64,000 bases of DNA, taken from Verrucomicrobiales bacterium. Its GTDB lineage: Bacteria > Verrucomicrobiota > Verrucomicrobiia > Limisphaerales > J093. Numbering within the stretch: the stretch's first letter is position 1; each line of letters starts with the position of its first letter. Location: contig JACKPW010000003.1 in the NCBI GenBank assembly GCA_024233215.1, forward strand, positions 372,001 to 436,000, written 5' to 3'. Below the pieces are notes generated by a model. That model had not been told where the DNA came from. It saw only the letters and a program-made list of their open reading frames with translations, and searched no databases. Below are positions 51,801 through 60,383 of this stretch, one piece after another. Both the position numbers and the translations under genes were made by a program.

Positions 51801-54800
51801 ACGTTCCGGTTGCCCAGCGTGCCCGGCGATTACTGGCTGATCGTGCAGGCCGACGGCAGCAATCATGTGGCTGAGGTCAACGAGTTGAACAATTACACCA
51901 TCGCCGCCACGCCGCTGCACGTAGACCCGGCCTACACGGCGACCGTGCAGGCGGCGGTCGAGGTCGCGCCGGCGGGCACGCCGGTGCTGCTCACCGGGAC
52001 GGCACGGAAGGCGGGCGGCAACCTCCCCGCCCCGTTCGAGTTGGTGAGCCTGCACATCGGCCTGCGGGAGACGGTGAGGACGATTGCCGCCTTGACCGAT
52101 GAGGCGGGCAACTTCAGTGCCACCTTCACACCGCTGCCCGGAGAGGCCGGTACCTACACCGTGGCGGCGGCGCATCCCGGCGTCAGCAACCCGCCGGTGC
52201 AGGACACGTTCACCCTGCTGGGAATGCGCGCCCGCCCGGCGACCTTCGAGCGGACCCTCACCGCGCTCGACACGGCTGACGAAGTCATCGTCATCGAGAA
52301 CCTCGGCGACACGACGTTGAGCGGGTTGACGCTCTCCACCATCGGGCTGCCGGCGGAATTCTCGGTGGAAGGGACGGTGGACGAGACGCTGCTGCCGTTT
52401 GACCAGGGAGTCGTGAGCCTGCGCCTCGGGGCGACTCAGGACGTCAACGTCACGCGCACGTTCACGGTGCGGGTCGAGAGTGCGGAAGGCGCCGTGGCCG
52501 ACATCATTCTCACGTTGACCTCGGAGTCGCTGCGGCCACGACTCGAAGCGGGGCCCGCCCTGTTGGCCGGCGTGGTTCCGGGCACCCAGCGCTTCCTGGA
52601 GTTCAACGTGTCGAATCAAGGCGGCCTGCCCAGCGGCCCGCTGAACGTTCTGCTGCCACCGGTGCCGTTCCTCCGGGTGTTGTCCCCCACCCCGCTCGCC
52701 GCGCTGGCGCCGGGCGAATCGACCGTGGTTTCCCTCCAGCTCGCGCCCGCTCCCGATGTGGACTATGCGGAGTACCGGGGCAACCTCGTCGTGTCGGACG
52801 GTGAGGTGTCGGCCTCGGTCCCGTACACCTTCCGCATCGTCTCGGATGCCACCGGCACCTTGGTCGTGGAGGTGACCGACCAGTTTACCTATTACGCGGA
52901 AGGGGCACCGCGGGTGGTTGGGGCCCAGGTGCGGGTGAAGGATCCGTACAACGGGGCGCTGCTGCACGAAGGTCAGAGCGACGCCGCGGGTCTGGTGAAC
53001 TTCGCCGACCTTCCGGAGGGCTGGTATGATCTGGAGGTCTCGGCGGCGGAACATTCGTCGTTCCGCCAGACGGTGTTCGTGACCGCGGGCGATGTGGCGA
53101 ACGTGGAGGCGTTGATGGCGGCGCAGACCGTGCAGTTCCATTGGTCGGTGGTCCCGGTGGAGCTGGAGGATCGGACCCGGATCACGATTGAGGCGGTCTT
53201 TGAGACCGTGGTGCCGGTGCCGGTCGTGACGGTCGAGCCTTCGGTCATCGATCTGGCCGATTACCCGAACGGCGGCACGATCAACATGACGATCACCAAT
53301 CACGGCCTGCTCGCGGCCCAGGACGTTCGCATGTCGTTCTCGGACTTTGACTGCTACCGCCTCAAGCCGCTCATCTCGGAGCTTGGGACACTGGCGGCGA
53401 AGAGTTCCATCGTCGTGCCGGTGGCCATCTGTCGGGATGTGACGTGCAGCGGCAACTTCAGTGCCTGCGACAGCGGCGGGCGCCCGGCCTTGCGGTCGGT
53501 GAACCCGCAGGAGATCAACCTCGCCCTGAAACAGGTCCGCGGCGGTGGCGGGGGTGGCGGCTGCGGAGGTGGGGTCGTGGTCTACTTTGTGCCCTGCGGG
53601 AATGGAGGCGTGGGGGGCAGCGCGCCGGTGGGGGTCAGCAACGCCGGGGGAGGCGGTTGTGGCGGGGGCTCGGGCGGGCCCAGAGGGGGCTCCGGAAGCG
53701 GTTCGGCGAGTTTCAGTCCGGGTGGCGGCGCGTCCGATTGCAACCCCTGCGGTCTCGAACTGCTCGGCAAGATCGCCAAGTGCCTCTGGGACCTCATCAA
53801 CCCGCTGCCCGACCCGGTCAAGTGTCTGCAAGGGCTCAAGGGATGCTACGATTCCCCGAATCCCGCAGGCTGCATCTCGGCTGTCCTGGACTGCCTGGCC
53901 GCGCTGGGCAAGGAAGTGCCCTACCTTGGGACCGGTATCACGCTCTTCTGCTGTGCCGACGACCTGTCCTATGCCTGTGGCGGGGGCGGGCTTGGCGGTC
54001 CTTCGCTTTGCGGCAACGGCCCTGGGAGCGGTCCCGGCGCCGGCACCTTCAGCACCGACGGGTCGCCTCGCAAGGTCGGCCTGGCCGCCCCGGGGGTCTT
54101 CCCGAATCCTCTCGGTCCCAACGCCTACCCCGGCATGGCCGAGGTGGCGGTGGCCGCGTTGCACGTGCGCGCGGTGCTGGATGTGTTCAGCGAGATCTTC
54201 GGCGGACCCCAGTGGCTGCCGGCGATGCAAAGCTCGAACTTCCAACCATGGTTCGAGTTGCTGGCCGCCACCGTGGCGGTCGACGGCGACGCGGCGGAAC
54301 GGATCTCGACGAGCGAGGAGACGGCACTGCTGGGACATCCGTTCGTGGCGGACTTCTCGGCCGGCGAGGTCGCGAAGTTCATCGCCCGCTGGAACCGCAC
54401 GGTGGATTACTACGCCGCCGGGACTCTCGACAGCACGCAGGTCCCGATTGGGCAGAGCGACGACTTCATTGCGCGGGATCTGCTGGAGGCCCGGGTGGTT
54501 CTGGCGGAACAAGCCCAGCAAGAGGCCGAGGTCGCCGGGCATATTTCCACCTTCGAGGAACTCAAGCTGGACCTGCAGGCATTGCGCGACTTCCTCTACC
54601 AGCCGTCGGGCGGCATTTGTGCCCAGGTGCGCCTGCGCATCGATCAGGAAGCCGTGATTGCCCGGGATGCCTTCAGGGCGACCCTGGAGATGGTCAACGG
54701 CGCCGATACCCCGCTCACCGACGTGGCGGTCGAAGTCACCGTGGCGAACGAGGCCGGCGAAGTCGTCACCCCACAGTTCCTCATCCCGGCACCGACGCTC

Positions 54801-57350
54801 TCCGGCATCGCCGCCATCGACGGCACCGGCGAGGTTGCCGCCGGCACGACCGGCATTGCGGAATGGAACATCCTGCCGACCACCGACACGGCCATCACCG
54901 GTCCGACGGTCTATTACGTCGGCGGCAGTATCACCTACCGGCAGAATGGTGCCCTGACCACGGTGCCCTTGGCGCCGAGTGCCATCACGGTGTATCCGCT
55001 GGCCCAGCTGCACCTGACCTACTTCCACGAACGCAACGTCCTGGCGGACGATCCGTTCACTGACGAGGTTGAACCCAGCGTGCCCTATTCACTGGCGGTC
55101 CTGGTGCAGAACACCGGCTACGGCACCGCGCGCAACCTGCGCATCACCTCCGCCCAACCGGTCATCGTCGAAAACGAAAAGGGCCTGTTCGTCGACTTCC
55201 AGATCATCGCCACCGAGGTCGCGGGACAAAACCTCGTGCCCTCGTTGACCGCGGCCTTCGGCGACATCGCACCCGGCACGATCAGCATCGGCCGCTGGCT
55301 GTTTAAATCGACCCTGCAGGGCCTCTTCGTCGAGTACTCCGCCGAGTTCGAGCATCTGGACGGCCTTGGCGAGGAACGCGCCTCGATCATCCAAAGCGTC
55401 GACATCAAGGAACTCATCCGCCTCGTGAGCCTGGAAGGAGCCTTCGCCGACGGGTTGCCGGACATGCTGGTGAACGATTTTCCGGACCTTGAGGATCTGC
55501 CCGATGCGCTCTACTTGAGCGACGGTTCGGTCGCCCCGGTGACCACGCTCATTTCGGGGTCCGTCTCCGGCGCGGTCGCGGCGGATTCCCTGCAGGTGAC
55601 ACTGACCACCACGCCGCGAGCCGGCTGGACGTATGTGCGGGTGCCTGATCCGGCCGATGGCCGTTACCGGTTGGTTGAGGTGCGTCGCCCGGACGGTCAA
55701 CTGCTGGGCGTGGGGAACACCGCATGGACCACCGACCGCACCTTCATCGGCGGCGGCAAGCGGCCGATCAAGGAGAACAACCTTCATCTGCTGGACCACG
55801 ACAGCCTGGGTCGCTACACGCTGACCTACGAGCCGGTGGCCGAGCCGGACATCGAGTCCCCCACCAGTGCCATCGCGGCGCTGCCGGCGAGCAGTTTCCC
55901 GCAAATCCCGCTCTCGTGGAGCGGCACGGACACGGGCGGCAGCGGGTTGGCCACGTTCGACATCTACGTGGCCGACAACGGCGGTCCCTTCAACCTCTGG
56001 CTCGAGCGAACGGCGCTTTCCGGCGCCGTTTATCCGGGTGAGGCAGATCACACCTACGCCTTCTATTCGGTGGCGACCGACGAGGCCGGCAACCGCGAAG
56101 CGGCCCCGGTCACTGCCGACGCCACGACCACCACGGATCGCGAGAACACCGCGCCGGTGCTGACCGTGGGGGCGGATGTGACGGTGGATGAAGGCCAGAC
56201 CGTGCGCATTGCGAACAGTGCCACCGACGCCGAAAGCGACGTGCAGACACTGGTGTTCAGCCTCGGCACCGGCACACCGCCCGGTGTCACCCTCAATCCG
56301 CAAACCGGCCAGCTCACCTGGCCGACGGGTGAAGGCACGGGCCCCGGCACCCACGACATCACAATCCGGGTCACCGACAACGGCGTGCCGCCGCTCAGCG
56401 ATTCGGACGTGGTGCGCGTGACCGTCCGCGAGGTCAACGCGGCACCCGTCGTCAATCCGGTCGCCCTGCAGCGCGTGAGCGAGGGACGACTGTTGAGCGT
56501 GCAGATGGTGGCGACCGATCTGGATCTGCCGGCCAACCGGCTCACCTTCGCGCTGGGGGCCGGCGCCCCCGATGGCGCGTCGATTGATCCGGACAGCGGG
56601 CTGTTCACCTGGATTCCCAGCCCGTTGCAGGGACCGAGCACCAATCCGATTCCGGTCCTTGTGACCGACGATGGCGTACCGCCGCGCAGTGGGCAGACGA
56701 TTCTGACGGTGGTCGTGCTCGACCGGTTGGGCGACTTCCTGATGGAGATTGGGCGGACCAACGTGCTCAGCGGTGGGAGCAGCTCCGTGCCCCTGCGGCT
56801 GACGTCCGACAGTCTGCGGCGGCTTGACTTCACCCTCGAAGTGCCGGCGGGCTGGCTGGAGAACCTGGCGATCGATTCGGTGGCGCCGGACCTGTTGTCG
56901 TCGTCGCTGACACCCGTCGGGGAAGGGGTCTTGGCGGGGAGTCTCGAGTTCGATCCGGCCGGCTTGGTGAACGGGGAACGCGAAGTGGCCCGGCTGCGGT
57001 TTGACGTGCCGGCGGAGGCGCCGTCGGGAATCGTGGCCCTGCGGGCGACGGAGGTCACCGGGATGACGACCGGCGACGAGCCGCTGACGAACCCGCGGCT
57101 GCAGCAGGGGCGCGTGATCGTGGTGCATGAAGCGCCGGTTTTGGAGGCCTGCTGTGCGGATGCGGCGCAGCTCATCCTCTACGGCAGGCCCGGCACGGAG
57201 CTCGTCATTGAGGCCTCCCCGGGGATCGGCACGGACGCGGCCTGGGAGATCGTGGCCACGTTTGTCCTGGAGGGCGAATTCACGATCATCCCGGACGTGA
57301 GCCTGCCGGATGCCAACCTGTTCTACCGCGCCCGGATTGTGGAACCCTAG
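45876..57350 (+). CDS. Giant secreted multidomain surface protein (beta-helix repeats, Ig-like, Calx-beta, CARDB, Cys-rich, cadherin-like)
   Basis: 3824 aa from ATG 45876, with signal MRRTLRLLLGIFLTAVQLGA; an in-frame ATG at 45777 would hide it. Order by approximate residue: five beta-helix repeats with DTDGCCGALWKAEGAGS motifs (130-870), an adhesin-type FDRLVVLGTAVLDGTLEA segment (about 930-1020), SbsA-like Ig domains (1030-1350), CARDB (1356-1475), Calx-beta (1478-1885), CARDB (1893-2020), further Ig-like parts, a Gly/Cys-rich insert (2555-2730), a helical region (about 2770-2900), cadherin/He_PIG domains (3425-3610) and a cohesin-like C-terminal domain ending in FYRARIVEP. It is likely a cell-surface adhesin or matrix protein. 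Confidence 0.9.
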   Translation: MRRTLRLLLGIFLTAVQLGAATVTWDGGGDGTSWNDPANWSTDLLPEIGDEVIIGNLGGDLAVTNRSGNITIRNLQSDAPVVVEAGNLTVTEGASEVRGAFVLGAARTLTATGTGTTFNTAGSIVINSGHLVAQDGATITLPGITTVADDAGCCGAVWKAEGAGSVVSLPDLTELNGNPTRGWRMRLQALDGGEVRLPQLAAVASGYLRVEISGPDSDLDLGSVSELPITVFVISEGATVSLANLTNVDGCDFTASGGATLELPGVTTSTDTAGCCGALWKAQDAGSRISLPNLVELTGNPTWAMNIQAIAGGEVRLPVLASVPDSHLRCYATGADSLVDLPALSETGESRGDWLTLDARDAGQVKTPLLTNGRRVSIVLRTGGQVSLDQFENLDRGALDVGAGYTLSLPGILAMDGADIEVSGGSTLELSGVTTFTDTDGCCGALWKAEGAGSLLALPGLTDLTGNPTWAMNIQALDGGEVRIPNLTQIANSQLRCYANGADSLVDLPALLQFDSAGGRWLTLDARAGGTVNAPGLTDGERTSIYLRTAGAIHLDQLVNLTGGELDLGEGYDLSLPGITTLDGADLMVSAGARLTLSGVTRYADTDGCCGALWQAEGAGSVLSLPNLTELTGNPTWAMQIRAREGGEVRLPSLATVFNSQLAIQARGVDSLVDLALLAHFDDSGSDRLTLTAEDQGVINLPLLTDASRVSVVLRTGGSVPVAQFGQLTRGALDIGAGYALVLPNLTMIDGADLVVAGGATLELPGVTGYVDTDGCCGALWRCDDAGSRLALPNLAGLTGNPTWAMNIQARNGGEVQLPALGTIQENHLRFLASGPESHIDLSALAEFAAVGHTLTLEADTGGALTLNPLFTALPRTRLLLDRESWVEGGILELGPGSDSTAAGEIRASLINHGILRPGTSPGRLTITGDFTQTSEGKLVFEVAGDEPGVGFDRLVVLGTAVLDGTLEATVVDDFEAPLDAVFTILAAAEVQGQFGSLADLFAGPSLEFNPVYQADRVDLVVGFSSGPRVAEVAPDGSAETLLKEFIIRFSELVDPASFTEADVQLTGPAGGIAVARPVAIGQGRWRIAFPEQRAEGDYTLRVGPAVTDFAGNAMNQDADEVNGEPEDAFETTVFLDDNEGPLVAAFTPNGPVAANVSQLSLTFTEPVDPATFSTADLSLITPGGPLDPGLFTLASGDGITYTVTLPVLSMEGLYTVQVGPDLTDLAGTAMPDVFTAQFTIDKTAPRVVAVAPAGEVAEALAFIDVSFDEPMLASSFTGADVTFSGPDGAIPITGIELRAGNTHRLRFASQGTTGDYTLIVGPNITDLAGNRMNQDGDASYGEPVEDRFETTLLVRAPDLVVQNVTAPASALPGEIIPVSWTVKNLGNADVTREFTEVSGLTVAAVPGGETRIATFSVPAPLPAGGERARSEQVTIPLTGPAGPLHFVVTADANREVGESDETNNAGISTATIDVPQALSVQTDGDTLAEGGSILAKVLRNGPTSVALTVALESSDASELAVPAEVTIPAGQSEVSFTLNALTDGIADGPRVASVQASAAGFVPGTRDLTVTDIDVPRFVLAVADAVIPEGETTTATLTREGGPDGALTVSLGTSSPGQISLPGQVAIPAGEASTTFEILAVDDLYVENTRGYTLTADAAGFERASATVSVLDNDAPGLTVSLDRSQVFEGAGPNAATLAVRRSEDSVYPVRVQITASLPGLLTFADEVTFNTGEFVHYVPLTPIDDDEIEDNVIVTLIAQPLETLALNPLGGGAAAELTLLDDDGPGLRLSFSRDWVCGLDAERAELAFATATLTRTGETQSAATVVLAADLPGLLEFPDTLSFEADQAELTFEVTASLLEPAAPGETVTFTATATGYHDAVATLERASECGPDLRIINLVVPAAGLTDEYFPVSFREINVGADFDVTDDPNGITNVAQRVLLSTDPAVGDDELLGATLFDGVARPYVFLDRSATFRLPSVPGDYWLIVQADGSNHVAEVNELNNYTIAATPLHVDPAYTATVQAAVEVAPAGTPVLLTGTARKAGGNLPAPFELVSLHIGLRETVRTIAALTDEAGNFSATFTPLPGEAGTYTVAAAHPGVSNPPVQDTFTLLGMRARPATFERTLTALDTADEVIVIENLGDTTLSGLTLSTIGLPAEFSVEGTVDETLLPFDQGVVSLRLGATQDVNVTRTFTVRVESAEGAVADIILTLTSESLRPRLEAGPALLAGVVPGTQRFLEFNVSNQGGLPSGPLNVLLPPVPFLRVLSPTPLAALAPGESTVVSLQLAPAPDVDYAEYRGNLVVSDGEVSASVPYTFRIVSDATGTLVVEVTDQFTYYAEGAPRVVGAQVRVKDPYNGALLHEGQSDAAGLVNFADLPEGWYDLEVSAAEHSSFRQTVFVTAGDVANVEALMAAQTVQFHWSVVPVELEDRTRITIEAVFETVVPVPVVTVEPSVIDLADYPNGGTINMTITNHGLLAAQDVRMSFSDFDCYRLKPLISELGTLAAKSSIVVPVAICRDVTCSGNFSACDSGGRPALRSVNPQEINLALKQVRGGGGGGGCGGGVVVYFVPCGNGGVGGSAPVGVSNAGGGGCGGGSGGPRGGSGSGSASFSPGGGASDCNPCGLELLGKIAKCLWDLINPLPDPVKCLQGLKGCYDSPNPAGCISAVLDCLAALGKEVPYLGTGITLFCCADDLSYACGGGGLGGPSLCGNGPGSGPGAGTFSTDGSPRKVGLAAPGVFPNPLGPNAYPGMAEVAVAALHVRAVLDVFSEIFGGPQWLPAMQSSNFQPWFELLAATVAVDGDAAERISTSEETALLGHPFVADFSAGEVAKFIARWNRTVDYYAAGTLDSTQVPIGQSDDFIARDLLEARVVLAEQAQQEAEVAGHISTFEELKLDLQALRDFLYQPSGGICAQVRLRIDQEAVIARDAFRATLEMVNGADTPLTDVAVEVTVANEAGEVVTPQFLIPAPTLSGIAAIDGTGEVAAGTTGIAEWNILPTTDTAITGPTVYYVGGSITYRQNGALTTVPLAPSAITVYPLAQLHLTYFHERNVLADDPFTDEVEPSVPYSLAVLVQNTGYGTARNLRITSAQPVIVENEKGLFVDFQIIATEVAGQNLVPSLTAAFGDIAPGTISIGRWLFKSTLQGLFVEYSAEFEHLDGLGEERASIIQSVDIKELIRLVSLEGAFADGLPDMLVNDFPDLEDLPDALYLSDGSVAPVTTLISGSVSGAVAADSLQVTLTTTPRAGWTYVRVPDPADGRYRLVEVRRPDGQLLGVGNTAWTTDRTFIGGGKRPIKENNLHLLDHDSLGRYTLTYEPVAEPDIESPTSAIAALPASSFPQIPLSWSGTDTGGSGLATFDIYVADNGGPFNLWLERTALSGAVYPGEADHTYAFYSVATDEAGNREAAPVTADATTTTDRENTAPVLTVGADVTVDEGQTVRIANSATDAESDVQTLVFSLGTGTPPGVTLNPQTGQLTWPTGEGTGPGTHDITIRVTDNGVPPLSDSDVVRVTVREVNAAPVVNPVALQRVSEGRLLSVQMVATDLDLPANRLTFALGAGAPDGASIDPDSGLFTWIPSPLQGPSTNPIPVLVTDDGVPPRSGQTILTVVVLDRLGDFLMEIGRTNVLSGGSSSVPLRLTSDSLRRLDFTLEVPAGWLENLAIDSVAPDLLSSSLTPVGEGVLAGSLEFDPAGLVNGEREVARLRFDVPAEAPSGIVALRATEVTGMTTGDEPLTNPRLQQGRVIVVHEAPVLEACCADAAQLILYGRPGTELVIEASPGIGTDAAWEIVATFVLEGEFTIIPDVSLPDANLFYRARIVEP
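46260..48486 (+). repeat. Five tandem coding repeats in the giant protein
   Basis: Units contain GGTTGTTGCGGGG-like DNA (GCCGALW) at about 46328, 46691, 47201, 47696 and 48198. The first spacing is about 364 bp and the rest 495-510 bp. Each protein unit also has ELTGNPTWAMNIQA and DSLVDLPAL, typical of a beta helix. Confidence 0.8.
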
Positions 57351-57464
57351 ACGATCCCATCGCGATCTCGTGCCAGGACGCCAAGGCGCAAGGCAGAACC
57401 GCAGCCCGTGCTCGGGATAGCGAGTGCGCGTTGCTCGGACAGCGGTGTTCTGGCGTCATCGGCC

Positions 57465-57501
57465 ATCAAATCTCAAATCTCAGATCTCAAATCTGAAATC
57501 C
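57465..57501. repeat. AAATCTC-type microrepeat upstream of eno
   Basis: AAATCTCAAATCTCAGATCT followed by CAAATCTGAAATCCC is a run of degenerate heptamers. Related words occur in the insertion within hrpB (61715-61806). The rest of the gap 57351-57594 shows no gene. Confidence 0.6.
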
Positions 57502-57531
57502 CTGAGGCGCCGGCCAGGGCGTTCGCCTTGA

Positions 57532-58890
<1,359 letters not shown>

Positions 58891-58919
58891 GCAACTCTGC
58901 GCCCCATGGCGCAAAGCCC

Positions 58920-59080
58920 CAGTCCCGGGTGGACCGCTTCAACGGTTCCCCGGGATTTGGCGTTTGGGGCGCGGCGGAAATCCCCATGCGGAACACCAAT
59001 CACCAGCGCCGGTCGTTCCACGTTCGTGAGCGGCTCCACCTCGCGGAGAATCTGGGCAACCGCCGTTGAGGGCCGGCGCT
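58920..59080 (-). pseudogene. Possible remnant of a precorrin-8X methylmutase (CbiC/CobH) gene end
   Basis: On the minus strand one frame reads TAVAQILREVEPLTNVERPA and then LVIGVP, close to the C-terminal PALVIGVPVGFVxAAExK motif of CbiC/CobH; downstream it becomes disordered (HGDFRRAPNAKS), as if frameshifted. Only about 50 codons remain. Weak evidence; it may be coincidence. Confidence 0.25.
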
Positions 59081-59084
59081 CGGG

Positions 59085-60176
59085 TCATTCGCTCTCCCGC
59101 CGATACCGGTAGTACGCCGCACACGCCCCCTCGTTGGAGACCATCGTCGCACCGAGCGGATGTTCCGGCGTGCAGCGCGTCCCGAAGGCCGGGCAGTCGT
59201 GCGGCTTGTTCACCCCCTGTAGGATGAGTCCGCTGATGCATTCCGCCGGTTCCTCGGCCGTCTGATCCGCCACGCCGAACCGGCGGGCGGCATCGAATGC
59301 CGCAAATCCCTCCGCCAGTCCCCAGCCGCTGTTCGGGATTTCGCCGATGCCGCGCCACTTGCGGTCGATGACTTGGAACACCTCTCCCAGCATGTGCCGC
59401 GCGGCCGGGTTGCCGTCATCGCGCGCGGCCCGGGCATAGGCATTGATGACGCGGGCCTCGCCGGCTTCGAGTTGCCGCAGGCATTGGTGGATGCCGCGCA
59501 ACACGTCGAGCGGTTCGAATCCCGTAACCACAATCGGGGCGTGATACCGGGCGGCGATGGGGGCGTATTCCCGACATCCCATCACGGTGCAAACGTGTCC
59601 GGCCGCCAGGAAGCCCTGCACCCGGTTGGTGGGTGAACCGAGGATCGCCTCCATCGCGGGCGGCACGAGCACGTGTGAAACGAGCAGGGAGAAGTTCTTC
59701 AGCCCCTCCTGTCGCGCCTGGAACACCGCCATGGCATTGGCCGGAGCCGTGGTTTCGAAGCCCACCGCGAAGAACACCACCTCGCGATCCGGGTGGGCGC
59801 GCGCGATCTTCACGGCGTCAAGCGGGGAATAGACCATCCGGACGTCTCCGCCCCGGGCCTTCACGGACAACAGGTCCTCCCGGCTGCCCGGCACCCGGAG
59901 CATGTCGCCGAAGGAACAGAAAATGACCTCCGGCCGCGCCGCGATGATCAGGGCCTGATCGATGATTTCGAGCGGCGTGACGCAGACGGGACAACCGGGG
60001 CCGTGGACAAGGGTGACCTCCTTTGGCAGCAGGGTGTCGATACCGAACTTGATGATGGCGTGGGTCTGGCCGCCGCAGATTTCCATCAACGTCCAGGGCC
60101 GGGTGACCAGGCGGGCAATGGCGTCCGCGCATTCGCGGGCCAGTGTCGCATCACGGAATTCATCAACGAACTTCAT
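59085..60176 (-). CDS. hypD: Hydrogenase maturation protein HypD
   Basis: 363 aa from ATG 60176 (MKFVDEFRD). HypD with HypC carries the Fe(CN)2CO unit to NiFe hydrogenase. Family motifs are [13 protein letters not shown] (Cys), [11 protein letters not shown] (CxxC), [43 protein letters not shown] and the C-terminal Fe-S region [16 protein letters not shown] with EGACAAYY. The CxCG pair common before that region is CISG here, so one Cys seems lost. No other hyp or hydrogenase gene is in the window upstream or downstream. Confidence 0.95.
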   Translation of the reverse strand: MKFVDEFRDATLARECADAIARLVTRPWTLMEICGGQTHAIIKFGIDTLLPKEVTLVHGPGCPVCVTPLEIIDQALIIAARPEVIFCSFGDMLRVPGSREDLLSVKARGGDVRMVYSPLDAVKIARAHPDREVVFFAVGFETTAPANAMAVFQARQEGLKNFSLLVSHVLVPPAMEAILGSPTNRVQGFLAAGHVCTVMGCREYAPIAARYHAPIVVTGFEPLDVLRGIHQCLRQLEAGEARVINAYARAARDDGNPAARHMLGEVFQVIDRKWRGIGEIPNSGWGLAEGFAAFDAARRFGVADQTAEEPAECISGLILQGVNKPHDCPAFGTRCTPEHPLGATMVSNEGACAAYYRYRRESE

Positions 60177-60383
60177 CGGCGCCCGCCAAGTTCGCGAAGC
60201 CGGCAAGCACCGTCAAGCGTAGCCGCCGACGTGCAGTCGGCGCAAATCTCCCTCCCTCCCCGAAGCGCTTTGGGGCAGACGATCCGGGAACGGTCATGGC
60301 CGCGTGTGGGCTGGAGGGTGGATCCGCCAGGTGGCCTGTGTGGGCGTGGGAAAATGCGCGGACCGGACGTCCGCGGCTACGCC

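Noticed and set aside
46398..57128. Three very long minus-strand open frames (up to 1271 codons)
   Set aside because: All lie opposite the giant surface protein; they are His/Arg/Gln-rich shadows caused by codon bias and repeats.
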